A stretch of 64,000 nt of DNA from Ascarosepion bandense (taxonomy: Eukaryota; Mollusca; Cephalopoda; Sepiida; Sepiidae), in assembly GCA_037127315.1 (NCBI GenBank), contig JBBBDQ010001155.1, positions 2,270,404 to 2,334,403 on the forward strand. Direction: 5' to 3'. Below, in pieces: positions 1 to 10,638 of the stretch. Each line of letters starts with the position of its first letter. Position 1 is the first letter of the stretch. The notes below the pieces were generated by a model. It was not told the origin of the DNA. It saw only the letters and a list, made by a program, of their open reading frames with translations, and made no database searches. The position numbers were made by a program, and so were the translations under genes.

Positions 1-32
1 TTGGAAGAAAGAACAAAAAACAAAACCTATTA

Positions 33-101
33 AAAGCTACAAAGGACAAGGAAATATGCAGGGTCATGATCGCCAACGTCATGAAGGAACACGGCACATA
101 A
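33..101 (+). pseudogene. RTE-like LINE, 3' coding end
   Basis: The frame reads K-A-T-K-D-K-E-I-C-R-V-M-I-A-N-V-M-K-E-H-G-T and then stops (TAA 99-101). The same C-terminus (W-K-A-M-I-T-H-V-L-K-E-H-G-T-stop) closes better-preserved copies at 11993 and 12308, so this is the extreme C-terminus of a non-LTR retrotransposon polyprotein. I assign it to the RTE-type group by resemblance of the longer copies. The rest of the element lies outside the window or is lost. Confidence 0.6.
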
Positions 102-385
102 AAAGAAAAAAGAAAAGTTTTTGCTAAATATGCAATGACCGCTGCACTTCAACGAAATTATTATGTTATTTATCAAGGTCAAAGAGCTTATAAAAAAATC
201 AAAGATAAGATCAATTAAATTTTGTAAAACAAAAATATTCTTAATATTTGTTGGGGATTCCGGATGAGGAACCACACAAAATTAATGAACAACAAAACAG
301 ATGTTTGAGATAGGAAAATAGGTTATATTAAACGTAAAAATACAACTGGAAAGCAGGTTAGTAATCCAGAAAGACCATTAGTAAG

Positions 386-387
<2 letters not shown>

Positions 388-438
<51 letters not shown>
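388..438. repeat. (TA)n microsatellite
   Basis: Uninterrupted TA dinucleotide run of about 50 bp. Confidence 0.95.
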
Positions 439-441
<3 letters not shown>

Positions 442-805
442 CTTTGAAGTGAAGCCGTGCTCGAATTAGTATATTCGTGTAATACTATTCATAGAGCTAC
501 TATGACCACTGACGCGGTATTCTCTGTGTAACTTCGGTATATTTCGGTATCTTACGAATCAGTCACTGTTCTCTCTATGGCAGGAGTATATGTATACTCA
601 AGTCGAGTTCATTATCATTGAAAAAGGGGAGATTCCAAAACAATATTAATATGAAGTGAAGGCATAAAATAGAAGTGATTGCAATGCTTGCACGATAATG
701 GTTGGTGGGCTGCTTGAATTTCTTTAGCAGCATATCAATCACTATGATTTATTTAATACCGAAATGTAAATATCCCGCACGCAGTTTCATGCGTTTATGT
801 GGATA
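439..805. other. Unassigned non-coding sequence
   Basis: AT-rich unique-looking sequence with no ORF, RNA gene or repeat that I recognise. Confidence 0.5.
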
Positions 806-1180
806 CTAGCAGTATAGCCCGGCGTTGCTCGGGTGTAATGAAAGCTTTAAAACTAATCCATGGTCCTAGTGCTCAGACTCTTTGGACGTTGGCACGAAAG
901 ACTAAAAAGCAATAGTTATTTCCAGTTAAAGCGAAATCGTAGACTGAAAGAAAAATGAATGGATGTAAGTCAAATTTTGATTTACTGGTATCGATGTCAA
1001 ATAAGTTTTTTTCGTCGTAAACTGAAATTTGAAGGCTAAATAAGTCCTATGAGTAAATGGTATTATGGCTGAGACTAAGAACTACAATTATACCTACTTA
1101 GAGCCAAACTCGAAGCAAAAACTAAAATAAAAGGGCTGAAAAAATACAAACATACAGGCAGATAAACCGACAGATAAACC

Positions 1181-1252
<72 letters not shown>

Positions 1253-1535
1253 TAGCTAGCCTTTTATATATATTATCGATTTTCTGCACTATTGTAAGAA
1301 CTGCAACCTTGAAACTTCTGAATATCGTTTCTTATGTCTTTGTCTATGAGTGTATCAAATTTGATTAAAATCGGACCACTCCTTCTATAACCCGATTTTT
1401 TCGATTATCGATTTTCGATATTTATCGGGGGTACCTCGACACAAAACCTAGCTAAGAACACTTGCAGACGCTTATAGTACAACTGTGTAAATTTTCAAGA
1501 AAATCGGTTCAGCCGTTTCGGAGTCTGTAGGTAAC

Positions 1536-1587
<52 letters not shown>

Positions 1588-1608
1588 CCATTTATAAATA
1601 AGTTTAGA
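806..1608 (-). mobile_element. Non-autonomous Helitron, family 1, copy A
   Basis: Read on the minus strand, the element starts TCTAAACTTATTTATAAATGG, ends in a short GC hairpin (CCCGAGCAACGCCGGG), and then CTATACTGCTAG. It is flanked by A on the 5' side and T on the 3' side. A 5' TC, a 3' hairpin 10-12 nt before CTAG, and insertion between A and T without target duplication are the standard Helitron signature. Copies at 15042-15451 and 29802-30306 share both ends. This copy carries two internal (CA)n tracts (1182-1250 and 1541-1584). No Rep/helicase coding is present. Confidence 0.7.
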
Positions 1609-1943
1609 TACGTTGCACATTATTTGATATTCTCAGGGTAATGCTGTTTTTTAGATATAGAGTTTGTAGATATTAAAATGTATCATCAGTCATTTTACTA
1701 TAAAAATGTATATTTATATTTTTTACTGTTGTATTGATTGTCGTTTTGATATAAAAATGTATTGTTGGTCATTTTATTATAAAAATGTACTATTTTTTAG
1801 GGTTTACTATTTGCCCATAGCTGGAGACCTATCAGGTGCTACCACTTCGTTTCTTGGTGAACTTGGGAACAACAATAATTAAGAGGTGGTTCAAGACTCT
1901 TAAAACCCTCTAACCTCACTATCAATGGTGGTGACGGCGTTAC

Positions 1944-1945
<2 letters not shown>

Positions 1946-1990
<45 letters not shown>

Positions 1991-1999
1991 TATTATTAA
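1946..1999. repeat. (ATT)n microsatellite
   Basis: About 17 TTA units with a single slip near the end. Confidence 0.95.
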
Positions 2000-2974
2000 C
2001 ATTATTATCCTTATTTTGATTGAGAAAAACCCACGTGACCAAAGTGATGTCAGGTTACAAATATACAAAGCCGATTACGATACCTAGTCTGACAAGGGTA
2101 TACGAGGCACATGTATCACAGTGAAATGTGTGGGATATGGTGACAGGTTTTGATAAAATAATCTTTTTGATGAGGCCCAATTAGAAATACTATTTTACCT
2201 TATTCTGGCGCTGGGCCGAATAGCGGGAAAAATATATATTCTCAGTGCTAAAGATCTACCGGCGTTGAAAATTAGCATAAAAAATCTTCACTTTTATCTG
2301 AGCTTGAACATCGACCTCTGGGGCCGATGGAAATAGCACATCTACATTAACCAGCAAGGTTACTTTAACATTTTTCTATTTATTAGCATATTGGGTTTTG
2401 GACCGAATTCAGAAAACCAGATGGCTTTAAAGATGGCTGCACGGATTCTGGTTCAGGCGTTTATTGATTATTGGTTTCTGAATCAAGCAGATCGATACGA
2501 GGTTTTCGTCATTGCTGACAGAAGTGGAAATTAAGAAGAGGAAGTAAACGTGAGTTGAACGGAAAGAAACACCGAGGTGCATGTCGGGAAAGTTCATTGA
2601 AAGTAAAGCCTGTTTTAGGCTTGATTTTTGAAATAAAGGCTTAGTACCGAAAAATATATGTTACTCCTATAAAATGAATTACTTGGTGTCTTCCTCGAAA
2701 ACAGTTTTGGAGCCTAACTGAAACAACAAATTAGCGGAACAAATCAGGGGCGACTTGCCAAATTTAAATTCGTTTTGATCAGGTAGGGGACCTGCATTGG
2801 CTCTGATGAGTCAAGAGAGTTTGCGTTGCCAAAAGGGACAACACTTCATCGCTATTGATGAATTGAGTATTGAATTAATGTGTGAAAATATCGAATGTCG
2901 GATTTGCGTTGTCTCCTAAAATCACTCCCCCAAAATTTAGCGGCTTCGGATGTTTTTTTTAACAGACAACGTAA
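2000..2974. other. Unassigned non-coding sequence
   Basis: No supported gene or recognised repeat. The last part leads into the RTE fragment that follows. Confidence 0.4.
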
Positions 2975-3440
2975 AAAGTGACACGGAAATTCGAAGGTGC
3001 ATTGGAATTGCGAAAGATGCCTTCCAAAAGCTAAACAAAGTATCAAGAAAAATTTCGTTATAAGTAAAGAAAAGAGATCTTAATGTTATGTAATATCAGT
3101 CCTAGTATGTGACAGTGAATCCTGGAGAATTTACTAACAGATGAAGTGAATATTTGAGGCAAGAGAGATGTGTTTTTACGGAAGGATGCTTAGAAGTCCA
3201 TAGACAGAAAATAGAAGCAACAAGAAAGTTTTCGGAACACGGAAACAAAACTCCAGCTTATGCTTTGAATCGAAAAAAGAGAATTGAAATTTCTGAGACA
3301 GATAATGAGAAAAGAGTGTTTGGAGGATTGCATACACTCAAGACATACTGAAGGCAAAAGGAGGAAGAGAGGGGAAACAAAGAGTAACCAATCAAACGAA
3401 CTTGTACAAATTGACGACAGAACACGAAATGGAATAGGTT
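2975..3440 (+). pseudogene. RTE-like LINE fragment, post-RT region
   Basis: Around 2985-3050 the plus strand encodes R-C-I-G-I-A-K-D-A-F-Q-K-L-N-K-V-S-R-K, almost the same as the segment at about 19290. Further on, in shifted frames, come E-L-K-F-L-R-Q-I-M-R-K-E-C-L-E-D and G-K-R-R-K-R-G-E-T. These match the order of conserved blocks after the reverse transcriptase palm in RTE/BovB-type LINEs (AK-AF, FLGHIMRK-GLE, GKRGRGRQR). Several frameshifts and stops separate the blocks, so it is dead. The mariner element starts just downstream. Confidence 0.65.
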
Positions 3441-3459
3441 AGTAAGTAAACAACAATTA

Positions 3460-4670
3460 TTTGGATCTTGAATAAGTTCTCACTGTTTTCCAACAGATGG
3501 CGTTCCTAGAACTGAGTGCGTATAGTTTCAGATGATAATGCATCTAATAAGGAAATACTATAAGTAAGCTTGAAATTAAGTGTATGTCATTCTGCCAAGG
3601 TGTAAACAATTTTGTTTTTTATAGTGTTAAACATGTCGGATTCCGTGCCAAAAAAGTCTATTTGCGGATAATTTTACTGCTCTACTTTATTAAAAAAAAT
3701 TCTGCAGCTGAAGCACATAGAATTCTTGTTGAGACTTACGGCGATCGTGCTTTGTTGGAAACGACATGCAGAGATTGGTTTAGACGCTTGAAAAATGATT
3801 TTGATGTTGGAGATAAAGAACGCTCTGGCGCACTAAAAAGTTTGAAGACGAAAATTTGGAGGCATTACTCATGAAGACTCGTGTAAGGCGCAAGCTGAAC
3901 TTGCAGAATCATCAAGAGTTAATCACACAAAAGTTTCGAAACGTTTGAAAGCATTAGGAACGATTCAAAGGCAAGGACATTGGTTGTAGCTCGAGTTGAA
4001 GCCGAACTTCGTCTTATCATTTGTGAATAGCTGCGGCAGAAAAGGAAAGGTTTTTGAATCATATCGTGACCGTCGATGAAAAGTGGATACACTACGATAA
4101 CCGTAAGCGTAGAAAACCGTGGCGTAAGCCCGACTATGCATCAACATCGCCGGCAAAGCTGAATATCCATGATTCGAAGCTTCTGCTCAGTAGGATCAGC
4201 TGGGTGTAGTTTATTATGAGCTGCACAAACCAACGAAAGCCATCATGGGAGATCGCTATTGATGCGTTTGAGGCGAGAATTGAAGAAAAAACAGAAGCTG
4301 TACGAGCAGAGAGACGACAAAATGTTTTTGCAACATGACAACGCTTGGCCACATGTTGCAAAACGGGTGAAAACCTACTTGGAAACGCTTAAATTGCAAT
4401 TCCCACCACTACCGTCGTATTCATCAGACATTGCCCAGTCCGATTATCACTTGTTCCGATCGATGACACATGGCCTGGCTGAGCAACACTTTCATTTTTA
4501 TGAAGATGCGAAAAAATGTGTCGTTTTTGACGGAATTCAAATAATTGCTAGAAAGATAGGAAAAAAACAGTGGCTAACAATGAATAATACTTTCAGTGAC
4601 ATGTCTATTACTGTTTTTTGTAAATAAAACATTTAATTAAAAATCAGGTATTCCATATTCAAGGTCCTAA
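3460..4670 (+). mobile_element. mariner-family DNA transposon with both ends
   Basis: The ends are imperfect inverted repeats: TTTGGATCTTGAATAAG at 3460 against TTAGGACCTTGAATATGG reading inward from 4670. Each end abuts a TA dinucleotide (3458-3459 and 4671-4672), as expected for Tc1/mariner target duplication. The length of 1.21 kb is close to the usual ~1.3 kb. It contains a broken transposase gene (3633-4627). Confidence 0.8.
3633..4627 (+). pseudogene. mariner transposase, frameshifted
   Basis: Encodes a DDE/D transposase that in intact relatives cuts and pastes the element through its terminal inverted repeats. The N-terminal helix-turn-helix part reads V-E-T-Y-G-D-R-A-L-L-E-T-T-C-R-D-W-F-R-R (about 3728-3790). 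The catalytic residues are all present: the first D in T-V-D-E-K-W-I-H-Y-D (codon 4075), the second in Q-H-D-N-A-W-P-H (codon 4337) and the third in Q-S-D-Y-H-L-F (codon 4442). Second and third are separated by 34 residues, the DD34D spacing of mariner. The frame shifts shortly after the start, again near 3850 and near 4260, and there are stops (for example TAG within 3987-4030), so the product cannot be made. The first ATG with the usual M-S-D-S-V-P-like start is at 3633. Confidence 0.85.
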
Positions 4671-4846
4671 TACTTAGAGCTACTAAGAATAAGAAGTTAG
4701 GGAAAGTCGCGATTCGCTGAAGTGAAATGCAGATAATGTTGATGTTTGCAACTATGATGATAAGCTTAAATATGTTCATAACTTTCATATCAATTATTGA
4801 AAGAATATTTTAGTTTAACTTAGCCACTCTATTTTGAACACGAATT

Positions 4847-5111
4847 CAGTCAATCAGTTATGTTCTGACTCGAAAGAGACATGATTGACTGGGCAGTAGA
4901 TTTTCCCACAGTAGGTTACCATTACTTTCTGCGGTAGACTGATTTTCAACCAAGGCTATAGAACCCAATCTCTCTTGCTATTTAACCCATAGATGGAGGG
5001 AGAAGATTAATACTTTTTGCGCGAATGTGAATGCAACGAATTCAACTAGAATTCGAACTCGGCTCTTTGATTTCTCGTTTCGAGTCGATATTTATGTACC
5101 ACCCACAAATA
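4847..5111 (-). mobile_element. tRNA-derived SINE (copy 1)
   Basis: Diverged copy of the most abundant repeat here. On the minus strand it has a tRNA-like head (5111 to ~5030) and a body. The tail holds a self-complementary GTCTC/GAGAC-type segment. Full-length reference copies are at 17198 and 57934. Confidence 0.8.
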
Positions 5112-5112
5112 T

Positions 5113-5275
5113 CATGTACACTAATTAGCCACCCTAATAGATACCCTAATTATCCACTCTCATTGTTACCCTAATTAAGCACTCTAATTCGTACACTAAT
5201 TAGCTACCCTAATTAGTACCCTAATTAACCATTCTAATTGGTACCTTAATTAGCACACTAATTGGTACCCTAATT
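5113..5275. repeat. Minisatellite of 11/22-bp CCCTAATTAG units
   Basis: Imperfect tandem units such as TACCCTAATTAGC and CACTCTAATTGG repeat about every 11 bp, 14 or so times. CCCTAA occurs inside units but never as contiguous CCCTAA repeats, so it is not telomeric. Confidence 0.75.
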
Positions 5276-5479
5276 TAGTGAGGTTCAATTACTGAAATCA
5301 TTGTATAGTCTTTAATTAACAAAAGTAAATATATTATATACTCATTTTTATTAGTATTAATTCGTGAATATTTTTCGAAACTGAAGGGAGGGAAAGTTTT
5401 GTTGTTGTAACCATTTTAGTCGTGCACTTCATTCGACTGAAATTGAATTCATCCTCGGGTAATTAGAAACAAATACCAA

Positions 5480-7808
5480 TCAAATCGATAAAAGGGAATG
5501 AAGAAGAAAAAGTACAACGAAGAAGATAAAGAAAAAGGAAGTAGAAAAAGGAAAAGGCAAACAAAGAAGACAAATTAAAATGAAGAAGAAAAACAGAGAA
5601 AAAGAATGACAACAAAGAAAAAAAGAACAAGGAAGAAGAAAAGGACCACAAGGAGAAAAAATTACAATGAAAGAAAAAAAGGAAAAGAAAAAAAGGACAA
5701 TAAAGAGAAAAAAGGAAAGCGAAGAAGAAAAAGAACAACAAAGAAGGAAAAAGGGCAACAAAAGAAGAAGGACAACGAAGAAAATTAAGTAAAATTAAAA
5801 AGAAAAGGACAACAAAGAAGAAAAAGAACAAAAGAGAGGGAAAAACGGCAATGAAGAAGAAAAAGGGAAATGAAAAAGAAAAAACGGAGTGAATGAGCAA
5901 CATATAATAATGTAAACAAAAAAGGGACAAGAAAAAAGAAAATTGTCAATGAAGAAGAAAAAAGACAACAAATCAGAAGGAACCAGAAAGAAAAGAATAA
6001 GACAATGAGGAAGAAAAATGACTATGAAGAAGATGCAATAATAAAGATAAAAGACAGTGAAGAAGAAAATGTACAATGAAGAAAAATAACAGCAAAGAAG
6101 AAAAAAGACAATGAAGTAGAAAGAGTACAATGAAGAAGAAAAAGGACATCAAATAAGAAAAAGGAAAATGAAGAGGAAAAACACAATGAAGTAGAAAATT
6201 GACAACAAAGAAGAAAAGATACAATGAGGGAAAAAAGAAAACCGAGGAAAAATTCCAATAAAGAAGAACAACGGTCATAAAGAAGAAAAAGGACAAAGAA
6301 AAAAAAAGCCTGCGAAGAAGAAAAAGTACATAAAAAAAGAAGAACAATGAATAAAAAAGACAATACAGAAAAAAAAAAGAAAATGAAGAAGAAAAAGTAA
6401 AATAAAAAAGAACAATAAAGAAGAAAAAACACATAAAAAAGGACAACAAAGAAGAGGAAGGAAAACAAAGAAGAAAAGGAACAATAAAGAAGAAAAATTG
6501 AAATTAAAATATAAATTAAAATGATTAAGAAATGAAGAGGAAAAAAGTACAACAATGAAAAAAATGACAATAAAGAAGAAAAAGGACAAAAGAAAATAAA
6601 GAAAAAAATCAATGAGGAAGAAAATGAAAAGGAAGAAAAAGTACAACAAAGAGAAAATATCAATAACAATAGAACAATAAAGAGGAGAAAAGAAAACGAA
6701 AAAGAAAAAAGACAATGGAGAAAGAAAAGAAAAATGAAGAGGAAAAATAACAAAGAAAAAAAAAGAAAAATGCAGAAGACAAAGTAAACTAAAGAAAAAT
6801 CACAATGAAGAAGAAAAAGGACATCAAAGGAGTAGAAGGAGAACAAAGGCTAAAAACGACAATAATGTAGAAAAACAACAAAAAAATCACAATGAAGAAG
6901 AAAAAAGCACAATAAAAAAAAAATGAACAAAACAGAGAAAAAAGAAAAAAAACGAAAAAGTAAAATGAAGAAGAAAAAAATCACCACGAAGAAGAAAAAG
7001 AACAACAAAGTAGAAAAAGGAAAATGAAGACGAAAAGGAACCATAAAAAGAAAAAAGCACAATGAAGAAGAACATGGACAAAAAGAGGAAAAAGGAATAT
7101 GAAGACAAAAAGTAAAATGAAGACTAAAAAAGCATTATGAAGAAAATGGACATTAAATAAGGAAAGGAAAAATGAAGATGAAAAAGAAAAATGAAGGAAA
7201 AAAAAGCACAATGAAAAATAAAATGGACAATAAATAGGCAAAAAAAAAGTGAAAATGAAAAGTAAAAAGTAAAAAAAAATTAGACAAAAGTATTATAAAG
7301 AAGAAAATGGATAACAAAGAGGAAAAAGAAAATGCAGCCGAAAAGTAAAATGAATGAGAAAAAAAGCACAATGAAAAGAAAAGGGTCGACCAAGAATAAA
7401 AAGGTAAATAAAGAAGAAAAAGCACAATAAAGAAGAACATGGACAACAAAGTAGAAAAAGAAAAATGGAGACGAAAAAGTGAAAAGAAGAGGAAAAAGCA
7501 CAACAAAGAGCAAAAAGAAAAATGATGATAAAAAAGTAAAATGAAGAGATAAGAAAACAATAATGGACAACAAATGGGAAAAAAGAAAATGAAAACGAAA
7601 AATGAAAATGGAGAAGAAAAAAGCGCAATGAAGAGAAAATGGACGATAAATAGGAAAAAGGAAAATGAAGACGAAAAAGTAAAATGAAGATGAAAAAAAG
7701 GATTATAAAAAAGAAAATGATTAAGAAAGAAGAAAAAAAAGAAAAATTAAATGAAGAAAAAAATAGCAGAATGAAGAAAAAAATGGACAACAAATAGGAA
7801 AAAGGAAA
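5480..7808. repeat. 2.3-kb polypurine (A/G) tract, degenerate minisatellite
   Basis: The plus strand is overwhelmingly A and G, built from variants of AATGAAGAAGAAAAAGGACAA (~21-24 bp) with scattered C and T. The minus strand is therefore a polypyrimidine strand, and its long open frames (up to 274 codons) read as F/L/S/C low-complexity. They arise because TAA, TAG and TGA need purines that this strand lacks, so I do not call them genes. Long purine/pyrimidine asymmetry of this kind can form triplex (H-DNA) structures. Confidence 0.9.
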
Positions 7809-8394
7809 CTGATAAAGAAAACGAACCTTTTTAATACAAACCCAATACAGACACGAAACTAATTTTTTCCCCCTGTCCTAGTGTTCTGCATGTCAGTGAC
7901 AAAAGAACAAAAAGGATAATATTTTTTGATTGACATCAGCAAATACTTTTCCTGTAGTTGGGTTTCTACCAATTTTGATTCTAGCATAAATGTTAGAGTT
8001 CCTAACGTAGTATCCATGTAAAAGTAGACCCAGTAGATTAAAATCTACTCTTGAAACATCGACACTGTCTATTAGTAGACAACATGTTTGTATCCATTTG
8101 GAAATCATTTGAAAATCAACATAATTTCATAAAAATCTTTTTAGAACTTCTATACAAAATGTTGTAATCTTTCATTAAGTCAGTTACTCTCAATGTGGGC
8201 ACTTAGGCCTAAGTGGCACTGAGAAATACTAAAAATGGGTCTGGAGACAAAAGGAAGCATTGTAGTCATTAATCAGGATTTATATTTATCTACTACATGT
8301 CGCTTTTGTAAATAAAATGTGTTTCCAGTTACATCTGAGCTTATGTGATCCTGGAATGTTTTGACACAGAAAAATGGGTCACATGGAAAAAAAA
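7809..8394. other. Unassigned non-coding sequence
   Basis: No supported gene. A short near-palindrome (CACTTAGGCCTAAGTGGC, about 8199-8216) is present. Confidence 0.4.
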
Positions 8395-8800
8395 GCTTGG
8401 GAAACACTGAATTAAATGATACTAATTCTGCGAGAGATCTTTCTTTAACAATTATATATATATGCGAATTCACATGTCTTTTGAAGAACTGTGTTCTTGA
8501 TACTAATTTCGAAAATAATTATATCAGCCATACCACTACAAAACTGACTCGAAAATACACGCTGCATCTCTCTCAACGGAGCTGAATTTGATCTCATTTA
8601 AACACACACGGACACCTACCAAACCTATCTGGAACATACTTGTTTACAACACAAATATTATGGCATCATCCACATGCAAAAAAAGATTAAAAATAATGGA
8701 GGCCTTGTTGATAAAAACGAAAAACCCAACAATCAATTATCATCAACTACGAACACTCTTACAGTGTTCGGTACATTACACATACCACTACTTCACATTA
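8395..8800 (+). pseudogene. Penelope-like element, GIY-YIG endonuclease remnant
   Basis: In shifting frames the plus strand gives C-E-F-T-C-L-L-K-N-C-V-L, then N-N-Y-I-S-H-T-T-T-K-L-T-R-K-Y-T-L-H-L-S, then R-L-K-I-M-E-A-L-L-I-K-T-K-N-P-T-I-N. A second copy (31963-32600, minus strand) preserves Y-E-F-T-C-P-L-K-N-C-V, Y-V-G-Y-T-T-T-K-L and K-L-K-I-M-E-A-L-I-I-K-K-N-P. This order, YxFxCPLxxC, YIGxTxTxLxxR and LxILEALxIKxxxPxxN, is the C-terminal GIY-YIG nuclease of Penelope-like retroelements, which nicks the target for retrotransposition. Frameshifts and missing residues make it non-functional. The reverse transcriptase part is absent. Confidence 0.75.
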
Positions 8801-8878
8801 TACATAACACCACTTACATTTTTTCGGCTATCCTTTTACCCATTTTCGAAAATGAATGTTATTTTACGTACAGCAGAA

Positions 8879-9189
8879 TATATATATATTTGGGCAGCAA
8901 TCTCTCTTTTATGTAGGTTTCATTAAAAGTGATAGACAAGGTGTGATGGTTAATGTAATTTTTCATCTGGTCTCATGATTTCTTTCTTTTGAGGACATAA
9001 ATTATATCAAAAATGTTCAAATGTCTTGTTAACAAAAACAAGACATTTGAACATTTTTGATATAATTTATGTCCTCAAAAGAAAGAAATCATGAGACCAG
9101 ATGAAAAATTACATTAACCATCACACCTTGTCTATCACTTTTAATGAAACCTAGATAAAAGAGAGATTGCTGCCCCAAATATATATATA
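8879..9189. repeat. Near-perfect 0.3-kb palindrome of a Penelope-like 3' tail
   Basis: Two arms of ~150 bp are inverted copies with very few differences, separated by a 6-nt loop (AACAAA, 9031-9036). The outer ends of both arms carry the terminal motif ATTTGGGCAGCAATCTCTC, also found at 13763, 31963, 40437 and 41888. The block directly follows the GIY-YIG remnant, so it is the 3' tail of that element followed by an inverted duplicate. Confidence 0.9.
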
Positions 9190-9199
9190 AGGTTTAATA

Positions 9200-9350
9200 T
9201 TAACTAAAAAATAAGGAGTATAACCATAATTAGTATTAATTGATAAAGTAAGGTTAATAACCATAACGGGTATTAATTAATATTAATTATAAAGTAAGGT
9301 TAATAACCATAAACATAATTAGATTAAGGTTAATAACCATAACCATAACA
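9200..9350. repeat. AT-rich short tandem repeat
   Basis: Irregular repeats of AAGGTTAATAACCATAA (about 9283, 9294 and 9328) with TTAATATTAATT spacers. Confidence 0.6.
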
Positions 9351-9596
9351 AGATGAATCATATATTGACTAGATATGGGAATAGAAATTTAAAATTAAAA
9401 ATGTAATAGAGAAAACGGTTTTCAACGGTCACAGACTTATTCCCCTATCTCGCTAACCCCCACCAACACCTCTAACTAAACACTCTCCCCCAAAATTCCA
9501 ACTGTCAACGACATATCCCCCTATCACTAAACCCCAGCAAACACCTCGAAGAAAACTAAATAAATATAAAGAAAAAGGATTTCCAGTACTTTACAC

Positions 9597-9653
9597 ATCG
9601 CCTGATGAGGCATTGTGGCTTCTATGCTGAAACGAATGTACCTTCGTAGCGAT
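9597..9653 (+). ncRNA. Hammerhead ribozyme, type I, complete core
   Basis: Self-cleaving RNA motif. Stem I pairs ATCGC (9597-9601) with GCGAT (9649-9653). The core CTGATGA is at 9602-9608. Stem II pairs GGCAT (9609-9613) with ATGCT (9624-9628) across a 10-nt loop, the first pair being a G-U wobble. GAAA lies at 9629-9632. Stem III pairs ACGAA (9632-9636) with TTCGT (9643-9647) across a 6-nt loop. Predicted cleavage follows A9648 (GTA triplet). All conserved core positions are present. Such motifs are known in the terminal repeats of Penelope-like elements, which matches the neighbouring PLE remains. Activity is inferred. Confidence 0.75.
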
Positions 9654-9787
9654 TATATATAGAGATTATGTACATGTTCTAAAATATAATTTATAATAAA
9701 TATTCACAGCTCTATATATTATATAACTAGCACTATTTAAAATTAATGTTTTGGACGTTGTAAGAATTCTTCGCTCTGTATTCACTC

Positions 9788-9788
<1 letters not shown>

Positions 9789-9830
<42 letters not shown>
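9789..9830. repeat. (TA)n microsatellite
   Basis: Pure TA run downstream of the hammerhead. Confidence 0.95.
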
Positions 9831-9832
<2 letters not shown>

Positions 9833-10024
9833 GTACTCTTCCTTCGGATTCAGCGTATGAAGATCTGACAGCTTAATTGTTTCAGTTATGAAACCAAGTT
9901 ATTCCGCCAAAAGACTCACACAAGTGATTTAATTAAAGTGGGTAAAGAACCATCCACACAGAATTATTGATACACTCAGTCGGTGCATATGTCACAGATG
10001 ACGCAGACAATAGACATCAGGCTT

Positions 10025-10260
10025 TTTAAAAAATATTCCGCAAAAGGTTGCTACTATTTGTTGCGGTAGACTGGTTACCAGCCAAGGCTATAGAACCCAA
10101 TATGTCCTGTTATTTAACCCATAGTTGGAGAGAAGGGACGGATTAATACCTTTTCCAAGGGTATTAGCGCCTAAGTAAATGCAGGGCATTCCACTGGAAT
10201 TTGAACTCGGCTCCCCGATTTCTCGTTCCGAGCCGATATCCACTGCACCACAACGCACAT

Positions 10261-10262
<2 letters not shown>
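10025..10262 (-). mobile_element. tRNA-derived SINE (copy 2), tail truncated
   Basis: Minus strand. The tRNA-like head (10262 to ~10190) is intact with an A box TGGTGCAGTGG and B box AGTTCAAATTCC. The 3' tail with the GTCTC hairpin is missing. The head abuts an 86-bp (TA)n array. Confidence 0.85.

Positions 10263-10348
<86 letters not shown>
10263..10348. repeat. (TA)n microsatellite, 86 bp
   Basis: Pure TA run. It creates artificial Y-I-Y-I open frames on both strands. Confidence 0.95.
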
Positions 10349-10351
<3 letters not shown>

Positions 10352-10514
10352 CTTGTCACGCCCAGAGAGAGAGAGAATAGCGAGGCATCATTGGCTCAGT
10401 TCATTCTACTAATTATTAAACTTTATACCAGTTATATAACTTGGCGCGTGTTTTCTCTTAAACAGTGCTTTGTCATTTTATCTTTTTGCAATAATTGTAT
10501 CGTCGAGTCATGAA

Positions 10515-10516
<2 letters not shown>

Positions 10517-10555
<39 letters not shown>
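10517..10555. repeat. (TA)n microsatellite
   Basis: Pure TA run 40 bp upstream of a hammerhead ribozyme. Confidence 0.95.
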
Positions 10556-10558
<3 letters not shown>

Positions 10559-10594
10559 TCTTCCGTTATGTTGTGTATTTATTTGTGTGTATAA

Positions 10595-10638
10595 CCGTAC
10601 TGATGAGCTGTGATACAGCGAAACAGATCTGTCTGCGG
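10595..10638 (+). ncRNA. Hammerhead ribozyme, type I, complete core
   Basis: Stem I pairs CCGTA (10595-10599) with TGCGG (10634-10638), including one G-U. CTGATGA is at 10600-10606. Stem II pairs GCTGT (10607-10611) with ACAGC (10615-10619) across GAT. GAAA is at 10620-10623. Stem III pairs ACA (10623-10625) with TGT (10630-10632) across GATC. The cleavage triplet is the canonical GTC, with the cut after C10633. The very short stem III is typical of the minimal hammerheads of Penelope-like elements, which often work best as dimers. No PLE coding is adjacent, so this is probably an isolated terminal repeat. Confidence 0.8.

Noticed and set aside
5113..5275. Interstitial telomere repeat
   Set aside because: CCCTAA occurs only inside 11-bp units with AATTAG; there is no contiguous TTAGGG array.
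5463..7793. Long open frames on the minus strand, F/L/S/C-rich, up to 274 codons
   Set aside because: They follow from a polypyrimidine strand that rarely contains stop codons; composition is uniform with no domain, and overlapping frames are open equally.
10171..10412. Open frames of repeated Y-I on both strands
   Set aside because: Translation of a (TA)n microsatellite joined to a SINE head.
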